The notes: generated from the sequence alone by a model not told the origin. Positions 1-8,420 are shown, counted from the stretch's first letter. The stretch: DNA of 64,000 nucleotides from an uncultured Lachnospiraceae bacterium (GCA_944377405.1 CALWES010000002.1:62001-126000); one strand, 5' to 3'. Program-made: numbers and translations.

Positions 1-208
1 GCGTATGGGCCACGATCATGGGGACCAGGGCGATCTGAAGGGAACCGGAATAGATGAATATGGAGGCCAGCAGGGCATGGAGCCAGGTGTAACCCGCTTC
101 CTGCATCATGATGCCGAAGGCAAAGCCCACCACAAGGTAGGAGAAAATGATGGGAAGCACCTGCCGGAAGGCATAAAAGAAGGTTTTTTTCTGATGATAA
201 ACGCTCAT
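1..208 (-). CDS. azlC: AzlC-family branched-chain amino acid permease, 5' part
   Basis: Only the first 69 codons are in the window; the gene runs off the left edge. The translation starts MSVYHQKKTFFYAF and continues with the AzlC signature region FAFGIMMQEAGYTW, then FIYSGSLQIALV, which are hallmarks of the AzlC permease. In this family AzlC pairs with the small protein AzlD to export branched-chain amino acids or analogues; an azlD would be expected just beyond the edge. The start is the ATG at 206-208, preceded by a GAAAGGG-like ribosome site. It is divergent from the CofE-like gene. Family assignment is firm, substrate is not. Confidence 0.85.
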   Translation of the reverse strand, partial: MSVYHQKKTFFYAFRQVLPIIFSYLVVGFAFGIMMQEAGYTWLHALLASIFIYSGSLQIALVPMIVAHT

Positions 209-281
209 GGATCCATATCCCTTTCATTAACGCACACGAAAAAAATATTATAACACTTTCGCTTAAAAAGCAAGAACAGTA

Positions 282-309
282 TTTACAAATACAGCCGTTC
301 ATGTATAAT
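282..309 (+). promoter_or_regulatory. sigma-A-type promoter for the CofE-like gene
   Basis: A -35 box TTTACA (282-287), a 16-bp spacer and a perfect -10 box TATAAT (304-309) are seen. Transcription would start near 316 and leave an untranslated leader of about 150 nt before the gene at 464. I see no riboswitch fold in that leader. Confidence 0.6.
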
Positions 310-463
310 CTATATGTTTGGGAATCCTGCCTTTACCGGCGGCTTCCCGGACGGATACAAGGCTTCGGAGAAGGCTTACTAAGCAGCTAATGACATTTTC
401 CTGCAGGGCTTCAGCGGATCCCAAAGCGGCAACTCCATTATTTTCAAAAAGAGAGGTAACACA

Positions 464-1654
464 ATGAGAACTGTCGGAACCGTATCAAGAGGCGTCAGAT
501 GTCCTATCGTAAAGGAAGGAGACGATCTGGTAAAGATCGTAACGGAGTCCATCCTTCAGATGGGCAAAGAGGAGCACATCACCTTCCATGAGAAGGACGT
601 GGTGGCTGTGACTGAGGCAGTGGTAGCCCGGACCCAGGGAAATTATGCAGGCATTGAGGATATTGCGGAAGACTGCCGGAACAAATTCGGCTGCGATACC
701 ATCGGCATCGTATTCCCCATCATGAGCAGAAACAGGATCGCCATCTGCCTGAAGGGCATCGCAAAGGCATTCAAGAAGGCCTACATCCTTATGAGCTATC
801 CTTCCGATGAGGTGGGAAATCATCTCTTCGATGAGGAACTTCTGGACGAGAAGGGCGTAAATCCCTATTCAGACGTACTGGATGAGAAGCGTTACAGAGA
901 TCTTTTCGGCTATGAGAAGCACCCCTTTACCGGAGTGGATTACGTGGAATATTATACGGAGCTTTTCCGTGCTGAGGGCTGCGAGCCGGTATTCATTTTC
1001 GCAAATGACTGCCGGGAGGTCCTGAAATATACAAAGAACGTGCTTTGCTGTGACATTCATACCAGGGAGCGCTCAAAGCGCCGTCTGCTGGCTGCAGGAG
1101 CTGAGAAAGTCCTGACCCTGGCGGACATCATGAACGCCCCGGTAAACGGCAGCGGCTGCAATGAGACCTATGGCCTTTACGGCTCCAATAAGGCAACGGA
1201 GGACCGGGTGAAGCTGTTCCCCAGAGACTGCCAGAGCTTCGTGGATAGCCTGCAGAAGAGCCTGCAGGAGGCTACGGGCGTGAAGATGCACTGCATGATC
1301 TACGGAGACGGTGCCTTTAAGGACCCCGTTGGAAAGATCTGGGAGTTGGCGGATCCGGTGGTAAGCCCGGCCCATACAGAGGGACTGATGGGAACACCGA
1401 ATGAGCTGAAGCTGAAGTTCCTGGCAGACAACGACTTCAAGGAGCTCAGCGGTGAGGCGCTGCAGCAGGCCATGAAGCGGGCCATCGGCGAAAAGTCCGG
1501 AAGCCTGGTAGGAAACATGGCTGCCCAGGGAACCACCCCGAGACGCCTTACGGACCTGATCGGATCCCTGTGCGATCTGACCTCCGGTTCCGGAGACAAG
1601 GGTACCCCCATCGTATTCATTCAGGGATACTTCGATACCTACGCAGCTGAATAA
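464..1654 (+). CDS. Coenzyme F420-0:L-glutamate ligase-like protein (CofE domain)
   Basis: A 396-residue protein opening with MRTVGTVSRGVRCPIVKEGD, the pattern of CofE-like (F420_ligase) proteins found in many Clostridia. True CofE adds glutamate to coenzyme F420-0 using GTP, but no F420 biosynthesis gene is seen here and Clostridia generally do not make F420. The real substrate is therefore unknown; another GTP-dependent amide ligation is an inference. The start has a GAGAGG ribosome site nine bases upstream. The gene stands alone, with its own promoter and a strong terminator after the stop. Family call good, function uncertain. Confidence 0.75.
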   Translation: MRTVGTVSRGVRCPIVKEGDDLVKIVTESILQMGKEEHITFHEKDVVAVTEAVVARTQGNYAGIEDIAEDCRNKFGCDTIGIVFPIMSRNRIAICLKGIAKAFKKAYILMSYPSDEVGNHLFDEELLDEKGVNPYSDVLDEKRYRDLFGYEKHPFTGVDYVEYYTELFRAEGCEPVFIFANDCREVLKYTKNVLCCDIHTRERSKRRLLAAGAEKVLTLADIMNAPVNGSGCNETYGLYGSNKATEDRVKLFPRDCQSFVDSLQKSLQEATGVKMHCMIYGDGAFKDPVGKIWELADPVVSPAHTEGLMGTPNELKLKFLADNDFKELSGEALQQAMKRAIGEKSGSLVGNMAAQGTTPRRLTDLIGSLCDLTSGSGDKGTPIVFIQGYFDTYAAE

Positions 1655-1689
1655 AGGACATTCGGCAACTGAATAAAGAGTTATGAGTG

Positions 1690-1730
1690 ACTGCTTCGGG
1701 GCATTTGGGTGCTCTGGAGCAGTTTTTTTT
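1690..1730 (+). terminator. Rho-independent terminator after the CofE-like gene
   Basis: ACTGCT pairs with AGCAGT around an inner GGGCA/TGCTC stem, followed directly by eight T residues. Its T-run is also the beginning of the next promoter's -35 box. Confidence 0.85.
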
Positions 1731-1757
1731 GACAAATTCGGATAAATGGTGTAAATT
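1729..1757 (+). promoter_or_regulatory. promoter of the DUF3841-TetR-DUF3841 unit
   Basis: A perfect TTGACA (1729-1734), 17-bp spacer and TAAATT (1752-1757). It starts in the T-run of the upstream terminator and lies about 50 bp before the first gene. Confidence 0.6.
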
Positions 1758-1807
1758 GAAGCTGTATTTATTTGCGATTCACTTCTGAAGAAAGCAGGAT
1801 TTTGTTT

Positions 1808-2395
1808 ATGGAAAACAAAATCTATCAAAGCGAGTCCGATAGGATCCGTTTATGGACGGCGCAGTCGGACCCGGTCATTTCCTGCATCCAAAAAGACGGA
1901 AGATCCCTTGTAAAAAAAGAATATATCGATAAAAAATACGGAGAAAGCGCCTGGGTGTTCCAAACCGCCTATGGCTTTTTCAGGGAATATGGCGCCACGC
2001 TCCTTCCTAAGCCGGCAGGGGCCGAGTCCCCCTTCTGGCTGTTTCCTGATCCCAAATGGATCGTTGCGGGCAAGGGAAGCTTCATACTGGAACTTCTGGT
2101 CCCCCGAAGCAGGGTCCTTTTATTTGAACGTGAAAAATGGCAGAAGATCCTGAACCTATCCTATCTGGGCAACTCAGAGGAAGAGGAGGAACATTTTCAT
2201 AGGGAGCTTGAGGCCCAGGGGCTTTCCACATCCTTTGAAGTGTTCTCAACGCCCTTTTATCCGGCGCTCCGGGCAAAGATCCGGAAAAGCTGGGAGAGGC
2301 TGTTTACCCTGGAGACGGAGGAGAAGGAGGCGCTGCAGGCGGCCCTTTGGGAGATCAGAAAAGAGGACATCATAAGCTGCAGGAAAGTGACATGA
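1808..2395 (+). CDS. DUF3841 domain protein, copy 1
   Basis: A 195-residue soluble protein. The opening RIRLWTAQSDPVI and the internal FWLFPDPKW and LELLVPRSRVLLF resemble DUF3841, a family of unknown function whose members begin with a short W-T-x-Q strand. The ATG at 1808 (MENKIYQSE) is preferred over an in-frame ATG at 1772 because an AGGA site lies at the right distance and the family homology starts just after it. The stop overlaps the ATG of the TetR gene (ATGA), so translation is probably coupled. A second, diverged copy follows the TetR gene. No catalytic motif is obvious. Confidence 0.7.
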   Translation: MENKIYQSESDRIRLWTAQSDPVISCIQKDGRSLVKKEYIDKKYGESAWVFQTAYGFFREYGATLLPKPAGAESPFWLFPDPKWIVAGKGSFILELLVPRSRVLLFEREKWQKILNLSYLGNSEEEEEHFHRELEAQGLSTSFEVFSTPFYPALRAKIRKSWERLFTLETEEKEALQAALWEIRKEDIISCRKVT

Positions 2396-3117
2396 AGAGA
2401 GGGACAGCGATGACGGAAAGATGTGAACGAAAAAAGTATTTTAAGGATCTGTCCAGAAAAGACTATATAGAGCGGGCATATGAGATCATAGAACGGGAAG
2501 GGGTAGAGGCTGTGTCCATTCGCCGGATGGCCCGGGAATTCGGCTGCAGTTCCACCAGTATGTACCGGTATTTTACGAATGTGGAGGAGCTGATCTACTA
2601 CGCGAACATCATTTTTCTGGATGAATATCTGCAGCGCCTGAAGGAACAGGAGAGTGGCTGGAAGGATATCTGGGACAGGCATTTCGGGATCTGGGAGGGA
2701 TACTGCAGGACGGCATTCGACCATCCCAGGGCCTTTAATATCCTGTTTTTCAGTACCACCAGCAAGAAGCTGACCAATGCGATCCGGGAGTTTTACGAGA
2801 TGTTTCCGGAGCGCATCAACATCGTCAGTCCCTATCTGCAGGTCATGCTCCAGTCCACGGACCTTCTGGAACGGGATATGGTCATGGTACGCCGGTGCGT
2901 GGAAGAAGGAGTCATAAAGCCGGAAAATGCCGGAAAAATGAATCATATGGTCTGCTTTCTGTATAAGGGCTATCTGAAGGATATCCTGGACTATGGGATC
3001 AAAAAGGAAGAGATCGAGCCCAGGGTCCGCCAATTCGGAGAAGAGATCAGAGAGATCGCAATGGTCCTGGCCACCGACCGGGGCCGGGAACTGTTGCGTC
3101 AGAAACTGGAGGCATAA
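2392..3117 (+). CDS. TetR/AcrR-family transcriptional regulator
   Basis: The N-terminal DNA-binding domain is clear: RAYEIIEREGVEAVSIRRMA followed by the recognition helix region FGCSSTSMYRYFTNVEELIY. The remaining ~170 residues are a variable ligand-binding domain. I take the ATG at 2392, which overlaps the previous stop and has AGGAAAG upstream; the ATG at 2410, behind GAGAGGG, is an equally possible start 6 codons later. It sits between two DUF3841 genes with no gap on either side, so it probably controls this three-gene unit. The ligand is unknown. Confidence 0.85.
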   Translation: MKRGTAMTERCERKKYFKDLSRKDYIERAYEIIEREGVEAVSIRRMAREFGCSSTSMYRYFTNVEELIYYANIIFLDEYLQRLKEQESGWKDIWDRHFGIWEGYCRTAFDHPRAFNILFFSTTSKKLTNAIREFYEMFPERINIVSPYLQVMLQSTDLLERDMVMVRRCVEEGVIKPENAGKMNHMVCFLYKGYLKDILDYGIKKEEIEPRVRQFGEEIREIAMVLATDRGRELLRQKLEA

Positions 3118-3720
3118 ATGGAAGCTTATACTGTCTGGACGAGACAGGACAGAAGAGCGCTGGATACCCTTCTGCGGGATGGGGTCTATCTGGTAAAGGA
3201 ACCCTATATCCGCGAAAAAAATGACAGCCTGTCGGAATTTTATCTGGAACTGTACCGCTGGTTTACCAGGGAATGCAGAAAGACCATGGAGATACCGGAG
3301 ATGTGTGAGTTTCCTATCTGGCTGTCCATGCATGAGGAATACAGGCTCCGTAACACGGAGCATACCGTGGTGCTGAAGCTTCAGATCCCGCGGGAGAAGG
3401 TACGTGTGGTGTCGGAATATGCCTGGGGATACAGGGTCAACCGGATGTACGTACCGGAGTCTCCGGAGGACGAGCAGAGCTTTAACAGAGAACTGGCCCG
3501 TTTTGGAATCGGAAATGAGGCGGAGCTTGAGAAGGGCCCTCTGGGGAATTATTATCCCCTGCTTCGCAGAAAGCTGCTGGATAGCTACGGAAGGGTCTTT
3601 TCCCTGCCTCCCAGGGGTCCCTATGATGAGCTTGGCGTCTGCTTTGAATTGAGAAAGGAATGGCTCCTTGAGATAGAAGAGGAACTGCCGGACCCGGAGA
3701 AGGGAAACATCGAAAAGTAA
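3118..3720 (+). CDS. DUF3841 domain protein, copy 2
   Basis: A 200-residue protein related to the one at 1808-2395. It shares the opening pattern (YTVWTRQDRRALDTL versus RLWTAQSDPVI), a conserved 'LVKEPYI' block matching LVKKEYI in copy 1, FPIWLSM matching FWLFP, and VVLKLQIPREKVRVV matching LELLVPRSRVLLF. The two copies are clearly diverged, so this is an old duplication or a two-subunit arrangement. The ATG follows the TetR stop directly and the GGAGG ribosome site lies inside the end of the TetR gene. Function unknown. Confidence 0.7.
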   Translation: MEAYTVWTRQDRRALDTLLRDGVYLVKEPYIREKNDSLSEFYLELYRWFTRECRKTMEIPEMCEFPIWLSMHEEYRLRNTEHTVVLKLQIPREKVRVVSEYAWGYRVNRMYVPESPEDEQSFNRELARFGIGNEAELEKGPLGNYYPLLRRKLLDSYGRVFSLPPRGPYDELGVCFELRKEWLLEIEEELPDPEKGNIEK

Positions 3721-3771
3721 CAATCCTGTCCCTTCGGACAGGATCGTGACGGTTAAAAAAGAATCGCTTTG

Positions 3772-3842
3772 GAAGCTGTTTGATTTTTGTGTATTTTGTT
3801 GCGCTTTGCCCAACAAACACAGGAGTCAACAGCTTCTTTTTT
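3772..3842 (+). terminator. Long hairpin terminator after the DUF3841 unit
   Basis: GAAGCTGTT at 3772-3780 pairs with AACAGCTTC before a run of six T; an inner stem TGTGT..TTGTTG / CAACAAACACA extends it to a rod of about 70 nt. A smaller perfect hairpin (ATCCTGTCC/GGACAGGAT, 3723-3744) precedes it without a T-run. Confidence 0.7.
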
Positions 3843-3863
3843 GTGTGTAATGAATAATGCACA

Positions 3864-3900
3864 AAGTTATCACGATACACTTTTTAAGTTATCACGATAC
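3864..3900 (+). repeat. 22-bp-spaced direct repeat upstream of grdI, likely operator
   Basis: The 15-mer AAGTTATCACGATAC occurs perfectly twice, at 3864-3878 and 3886-3900, each followed by a T-rich stretch. A spacing of 22 bp puts both copies on the same face of DNA (two helical turns), as for an activator dimer or response regulator. The 309-base gene-free stretch 3721-4029 otherwise holds the two hairpins above and a GTTAATATGTTAAC inverted repeat near 3964. No convincing sigma-A promoter was seen, which fits activator dependence. The regulator is not identifiable here. Confidence 0.55.
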
Positions 3901-4029
3901 TTTTTTGCAAGCTTCTGAAATTGAGAAAAGTTACATGAATTTACGCACAGAACAAAAAAATAGTGTTAATATGTTAACAGGAATTGCAAATAAATACACG
4001 CAAAAACCACAAGGAAGGAGCAGAAAACT

Positions 4030-5355
4030 ATGAAGTTGGAACTCGGTAACTTTTATGTGAAGGATATCCTTTTCGGCGATCAGACGAAGTACGAAAAGGG
4101 CATCCTGACCATCAACAAGGAGGACTGCCTGGCTTTTGTCAGGAAGGATCCCCACATCACGGAGGCGGATCTTCGGATCGTAAAGCCCGGAGACATGGTA
4201 CGCCTGGTTCCGGTAAAGGAGGCAGTCGAGTGCCGTGTGAAGGTAAACGGTGATGCACTGTTCCCGGGATATACCGGTCCCCTTTCTCAGGCAGGAAACG
4301 GCAGGACCCATTGCCTGAAGGGAATGAGCCTTCTGGCAGTAGGACGTCACTGGGGCGGTTTCCAGGACGGACTCATCGATATGGGAGGAGAAGGAGCCAA
4401 GTACACCTATTTCTCCCAGCTGAAGAACATCGTCCTGGTGGCTGATACGGACGAGGAGTTTGAAAAACATGAGCAGCAGAAGAAGAACCGGGCCATCAGA
4501 GAGGCGGTACACAAGCTGGCAGAGTACATCGGATCCTGTGTGAAGGACCAGGAGCCGGAGGAAGTAGAGACCCTGGAGCTGGAGCCCGTGATCCGGAGAG
4601 ATCCGGAAACGGAAAAACTTCCCTCAGTGGTATACGTAATGCAGCCCCAGTCCCAGATGGAGGAGATGGGCTACAACGACCTGTGCTACGGCTGGGACTG
4701 CAACCACATGCTTCCCACCTTCATGCATCCCAATGAGGTGCTGGATGGAGCCATGATATCCGGAAGCTTCATGCCCTGTTCCTCAAAGTGGGCAACCTAT
4801 GACTTCCAGAACTGCCCGGTGATCAAGCGGCTGTATAAGGAGCATGGAAAGACCCTGAATTTCCTTGGGGTGATCATGTCAAATCTGAATGTGGCCCTGG
4901 AGCAGAAGGAACGTTCCGCACTGTTCGTAGCCCAGATCGCCAAGTCTCTGGGAGCAGACGCAGCACTGGTAACAGAGGAAGGATACGGCAACCCGGACGC
5001 TGATTTTACCGGATGTATCGTTGCTCTGGAGGATGCAGGCATCAAGACGGTAGGACTGACCAATGAATGTACGGGACGTGACGGTAAGTCTGATCCGTTG
5101 GTATCCATGGACGAGAAGGAAAACGCCATCGTTTCCACCGGAAATGTTTCGGAGCTCATTGAGCTTCCGCCCATGCCGGAGGTGATCGGTGAGCTGGAGG
5201 CGCTTGGAAGAGACGGACTTTCCGGCGGCTGGGCCGGTGACGAGATCCTGGGCCCCTCTGTAAGACCGGACGGCTCCATCATCATGGAGAATAACGCAAT
5301 GTTCTGCGGAGACCAGATCATCGGATGGTCCGTAAAGACCATGAAGGAATTTTAA
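4030..5355 (+). CDS. grdI: Betaine reductase-type component B, alpha subunit (GrdI/GrdE/GrdG family)
   Basis: A 441-residue protein of the GrdE/GrdG/GrdI family, the proprotein subunit of the substrate-binding component B of glycine, sarcosine or betaine reductase. In the family the chain is cleaved at a conserved cysteine to give a pyruvoyl group that binds the amine substrate. Candidate cysteines are in the central block DLCYGWDCNH and GSFMPCSSK (about residues 219, 224 and 250); I cannot say which is used. It is followed 21 nt later by its selenoprotein partner and then by a BCCT carrier. That context favours betaine over glycine or sarcosine, but this is inference. The start has GGAAGGAG upstream. 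GrdA, GrdC and GrdD are absent from the window. Confidence 0.85.
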   Translation: MKLELGNFYVKDILFGDQTKYEKGILTINKEDCLAFVRKDPHITEADLRIVKPGDMVRLVPVKEAVECRVKVNGDALFPGYTGPLSQAGNGRTHCLKGMSLLAVGRHWGGFQDGLIDMGGEGAKYTYFSQLKNIVLVADTDEEFEKHEQQKKNRAIREAVHKLAEYIGSCVKDQEPEEVETLELEPVIRRDPETEKLPSVVYVMQPQSQMEEMGYNDLCYGWDCNHMLPTFMHPNEVLDGAMISGSFMPCSSKWATYDFQNCPVIKRLYKEHGKTLNFLGVIMSNLNVALEQKERSALFVAQIAKSLGADAALVTEEGYGNPDADFTGCIVALEDAGIKTVGLTNECTGRDGKSDPLVSMDEKENAIVSTGNVSELIELPPMPEVIGELEALGRDGLSGGWAGDEILGPSVRPDGSIIMENNAMFCGDQIIGWSVKTMKEF

Positions 5356-5376
5356 AAGGGGAGGAGAACCAAGGCG

Positions 5377-6696
5377 ATGAAGAATGTCGTATGTTATATC
5401 AACCAGTTCTTTGCCGGAATCGGCGGCGAGGACAAGGCAGATTTTGAACCCGAGGTAAGAGACGGCGTTGCAGGTCCTACTGCAGCCATCAACCAGGGAC
5501 TGAAGGCCCAGGATGCCCAGGTATGCAAGACCATTGTTTGCGGAGATAACTTTATGAGTACCCACAGGGATGAGGCGGTCCAGCGGATCCTGGAGGCTCT
5601 GGAGGGAACGGAGTTTGATCTGTTCATGGCAGGTCCGGCATTCCAGGCAGGACGTTACGGCGTAGCCTGCGGTGAGATCGGAAAGGCCGTAGCTGCAAAG
5701 TTCAAGGTTCCGGTGATCACCTCCATGCATCCGGAGAACCCCGGTGTGGAGATGTTCAAAAAGGAGATGTACATCATGGTGGGAAGCCACTCTGCAGGAA
5801 GCATGAAGCAGGATGTGGATGCCATGGTGAAACTTGCAGGAAAGCTTCTTTCCGGCGAAGAGCTCCAGGGGCCGGAGGCTGAAGGATATTATCAGAGAGG
5901 AATCCGTCATCAGGTATGGCTGAAGGAGCCGGTACAGGCAGCAGACCGTGCCGTGGATATGCTGATCGCAAAGGCTACGGGCAAGCCCTATGTTTCAGAG
6001 CTCATCATTCCCAAGAAGGATCTGGTTCCCATTGCACCGGCCATCAAGGACTTGAAGCATGCAAGGATCGCTCTGATGAACACCGGCGGTATCGTACCGG
6101 TAGACAACCCGGACAAGATCCAGTCTGCTTCCGCTACCCGTTGGGGCAGATATGATATTTCCGGAATGGACAGACTGGAAGGCGGCGTCTTCAAGACCAT
6201 TCATGCAGGCTTTGACCCGGCTGCCGCCAATGCGGATCCCAACGTCATCATGCCGGTGGACGTTATGAAGGAGTTCCTGAAGGAAGGAAAGTACGGTTCC
6301 CTTCATCCCTATTTCTATACGACGGTCGGAACCGGAACGACCCAGGGGGAAGCAAAGCGTATGGCGAAGGAGATCATACCTTATCTGGAAGAGGACCACG
6401 TAGACGGTGTGATCATGGTATCCACGTGAGGAACCTGTACTCGTTGCGGGTCAACGATGGTAAAAGAAATCGAGCGTGCCGGCTTCCCGGTAGTTCTTAT
6501 GTGCAACCTGCTTCCGGTAGCCCAGACCGTGGGTGTAAACCGTATGGTACCGACCATCTCCATCCCCTATCCTCTTGGAGATCCGGGAACCTCAAAGGAA
6601 GAGCAGCATAAGCTGCGCAGAGCCAGAGTTGAGGCGGCTCTGGACGGTCTTGCTACAGACATCAAGAAGCAGACGATCTTTAAAACAGAAATCTGA
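5377..6696 (+). CDS. grdH: Betaine reductase-type component B, beta subunit, selenoprotein (GrdH/GrdB/GrdF family)
   Basis: The frame runs to a TGA at 6427-6429 and continues without a break to the TGA at 6694-6696, giving 439 residues, the usual size for GrdB/GrdF/GrdH. The UGA (residue 351) lies in the context VST-U-GTCTRCGSTMVKEIER, the known U-x-x-C-x-x-C active site of these selenoproteins. The selenol attacks the pyruvoyl-bound amine and forms the Se-carboxymethyl group passed to GrdA. A hairpin fitting a bacterial SECIS follows directly. Translation therefore needs SelA, SelB, SelC and SelD, none seen here. A GGGGAGGAG ribosome site precedes the ATG. The betaine label rests on the adjacent transporter. 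Confidence 0.93.
6427..6460 (+). promoter_or_regulatory. UGA selenocysteine codon and SECIS-like hairpin in grdH
   Basis: Starting 11 nt after the UGA, TCGTTG (6441-6446) pairs perfectly with CAACGA (6452-6457) around the loop CGGGT, which carries the G-G-U expected for SelB binding. Stem position and loop distance match the compact bacterial SECIS just 3' of the codon. Confidence 0.8.
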
Positions 6697-6798
6697 TCGA
6701 TAGAAGCGGAGGCCGCCGCGGGAACAGCACCTGAGGCTGCTTTTGGCGGCAGCCTGCGCTAAATTTCCTGCCTGTCAGGAAGGAAAGGAAGAAAGAGT

Positions 6799-8304
6799 AT
6801 GGAAAACAACAAGAAGCAGACAAAAAACACCGTTTTTGTCGTTTCACTGATCCTGACCCTGGCGGTCACGGTCTGGGCCGTGGCCTTTAACGGTAACTTC
6901 ACGGTAGTTTCAAATGCGATCTATGCGGTGATCACAAACGATTTCGGCTGGCTGTATCTGATCGCCATGCTGGCCTTTGTCATCTTCGCAGTGGCCATTG
7001 CCTGCAGTAAATGGGGCAATATCAAGCTGGGCCCGGAGGATTCCAAACCGGAGTATTCCACAGTGTCCTGGTTCGCGATGCTCTTTGGAGCAGGAATGGG
7101 CGTGGGCCTTGTGTTCTGGGGGATCTCCGAACCGGTAGCCCATCTCAGCGCACCGATCCCGGGCATCGAGCCCGGTTCAGAGGAGGCAATCAATTTTGCC
7201 CTGCGTTCCAGCTACATGCACTGGGGCGTACATCCCTGGGCCAACTACTGTGTGATCGGTCTTGGACTGGCATATTTCTCCTTCCGTAAAGGGAAGCCGG
7301 GACTGATCAGCTATATTTTTGAACCCCTGATCGGCGAAAAGGGCGTGAAGGGATGGCTTGGAAAGACCATCGATGTGCTGGCGGTGTTCGCTACCGTGGC
7401 AGGCGTTGTAACCTCCCTTGGCCTTGGAGTCATGCAGATCAATGCAGGCCTGAATCAGGTACTGGGTGTCCCCCAGACCCTGCTGATCCAGATCATCATC
7501 ATTGCAGTCGTAGCGGTGATCTATACCTGGTCCGCAGTGGACGGTATCGGCCGGGGAATCAAGCTGATCGGCGATGCCAATCTGTACATCGCCATTGGAC
7601 TTCTGATCCTGACCTTCCTGGTAGGACCCAAGGTTGAGGTACTGGAGAACTTTACAAACGGGATTGGCCAGTATATCCAGAATTTCTTCGGGGATTCCCT
7701 GATGATGATGCCTTACGGTGATGATTCCTGGAACGGCAGCTGGAGGATCTTCTACTGGGCCTGGTGGATCGCCTGGGCACCCTTTGTAGGCTCCTTCATT
7801 GCCCGGATCTCAAAGGGCCGCACCATACGGGAATTTATCCTTGGTGTCATGCTGGCACCGGCCCTTGGCTCCATCCTCTGGTTTGCGATCATGGGATCCC
7901 TGCCGATCCATCTGTTTGCCGAGGGTGTGATGCCTCTTGAGGAGCTGAGCAGTCTGGCAGCAACACCGGAGGTTGCACTCTTTGTGGTAATGGGTAAATA
8001 CCCCCTGGGAACGATCCTTTGCGTCATCTCCCTGGTGCTGCTGACCACCTTCTTCATCACATCTGCAAACTCAGGTACCTTTGTCCTGGCCATGTTCACC
8101 TCTGACGGTGAGCTGAATCCGCCCAACAACAAGAAGGTGCTTTGGGGCGTGATGATGGCGGTTCTGGCTGTGGGCCTTCTGATGGCAGGCGGACTGAAGC
8201 CGCTGCAGACCATTTCACTGGCAGCAGCTTTCCCCTTCATATTTATCATGCTGTTTGCGGGGGCGGCCCTGATCAAGGCTCTGATGCAGGAAAAGGAAAA
8301 ATAA
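6799..8304 (+). CDS. BCCT-family betaine/carnitine/choline transporter
   Basis: A 501-residue, roughly 12-helix membrane protein. The BCCT signatures are present: GAGMGVGLVFWGISEPVAHL near residue 100 and the tryptophan-rich WAWWIAWAPFVGSF with ISKGRTIREF near residue 320. The family imports glycine betaine or related quaternary amines using sodium or proton gradients, or exchanges substrate for product. It lies 102 nt after grdH and shares the direction, so it probably supplies the substrate of the reductase. There is no long C-terminal osmosensing tail (it ends soon after the last helix at ALMQEKEK), which fits a nutritional rather than osmotic role. The start has GGAAGGAAAGGAAG upstream. 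Confidence 0.92.
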   Translation: MENNKKQTKNTVFVVSLILTLAVTVWAVAFNGNFTVVSNAIYAVITNDFGWLYLIAMLAFVIFAVAIACSKWGNIKLGPEDSKPEYSTVSWFAMLFGAGMGVGLVFWGISEPVAHLSAPIPGIEPGSEEAINFALRSSYMHWGVHPWANYCVIGLGLAYFSFRKGKPGLISYIFEPLIGEKGVKGWLGKTIDVLAVFATVAGVVTSLGLGVMQINAGLNQVLGVPQTLLIQIIIIAVVAVIYTWSAVDGIGRGIKLIGDANLYIAIGLLILTFLVGPKVEVLENFTNGIGQYIQNFFGDSLMMMPYGDDSWNGSWRIFYWAWWIAWAPFVGSFIARISKGRTIREFILGVMLAPALGSILWFAIMGSLPIHLFAEGVMPLEELSSLAATPEVALFVVMGKYPLGTILCVISLVLLTTFFITSANSGTFVLAMFTSDGELNPPNNKKVLWGVMMAVLAVGLLMAGGLKPLQTISLAAAFPFIFIMLFAGAALIKALMQEKEK

Positions 8305-8364
8305 GCTGAAAGGCAGCTTTGTGAGGGAGATCTGATCGGACTTAATTAATAAAACATTGCAAAA

Positions 8365-8420
8365 AGAAAGCCATTACAAAACAGACGGGAGGCATCGGTC
8401 TGTGGAGTAATGGCTTTATT
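8365..8420. terminator. Bidirectional terminator between convergent units
   Basis: AAAGCCATTAC pairs with GTAATGGCTTT, with an inner ACAGAC/GTCTGT stem; A-rich and T-rich flanks serve both directions. It separates the BCCT gene from the minus-strand pair. Confidence 0.8.

Noticed and set aside
5..253. 82-codon plus-strand open frame at the left edge
   Set aside because: It is antisense to azlC, whose minus-strand translation gives clear family motifs.
314..382. 22-codon leader ORF (MFGNPAFTGGF...) upstream of the CofE-like gene
   Set aside because: Its ATG lies at or before the predicted transcription start and has no ribosome site.
2257..3816. 519-codon minus-strand frame
   Set aside because: It is a long antisense shadow of the TetR and second DUF3841 genes; the plus-strand products have recognisable families and ribosome sites.
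6457..6696. Independent 79-residue gene after grdH
   Set aside because: It is the C-terminal part of the selenoprotein read after the UGA; its ATG is internal and has no ribosome site.
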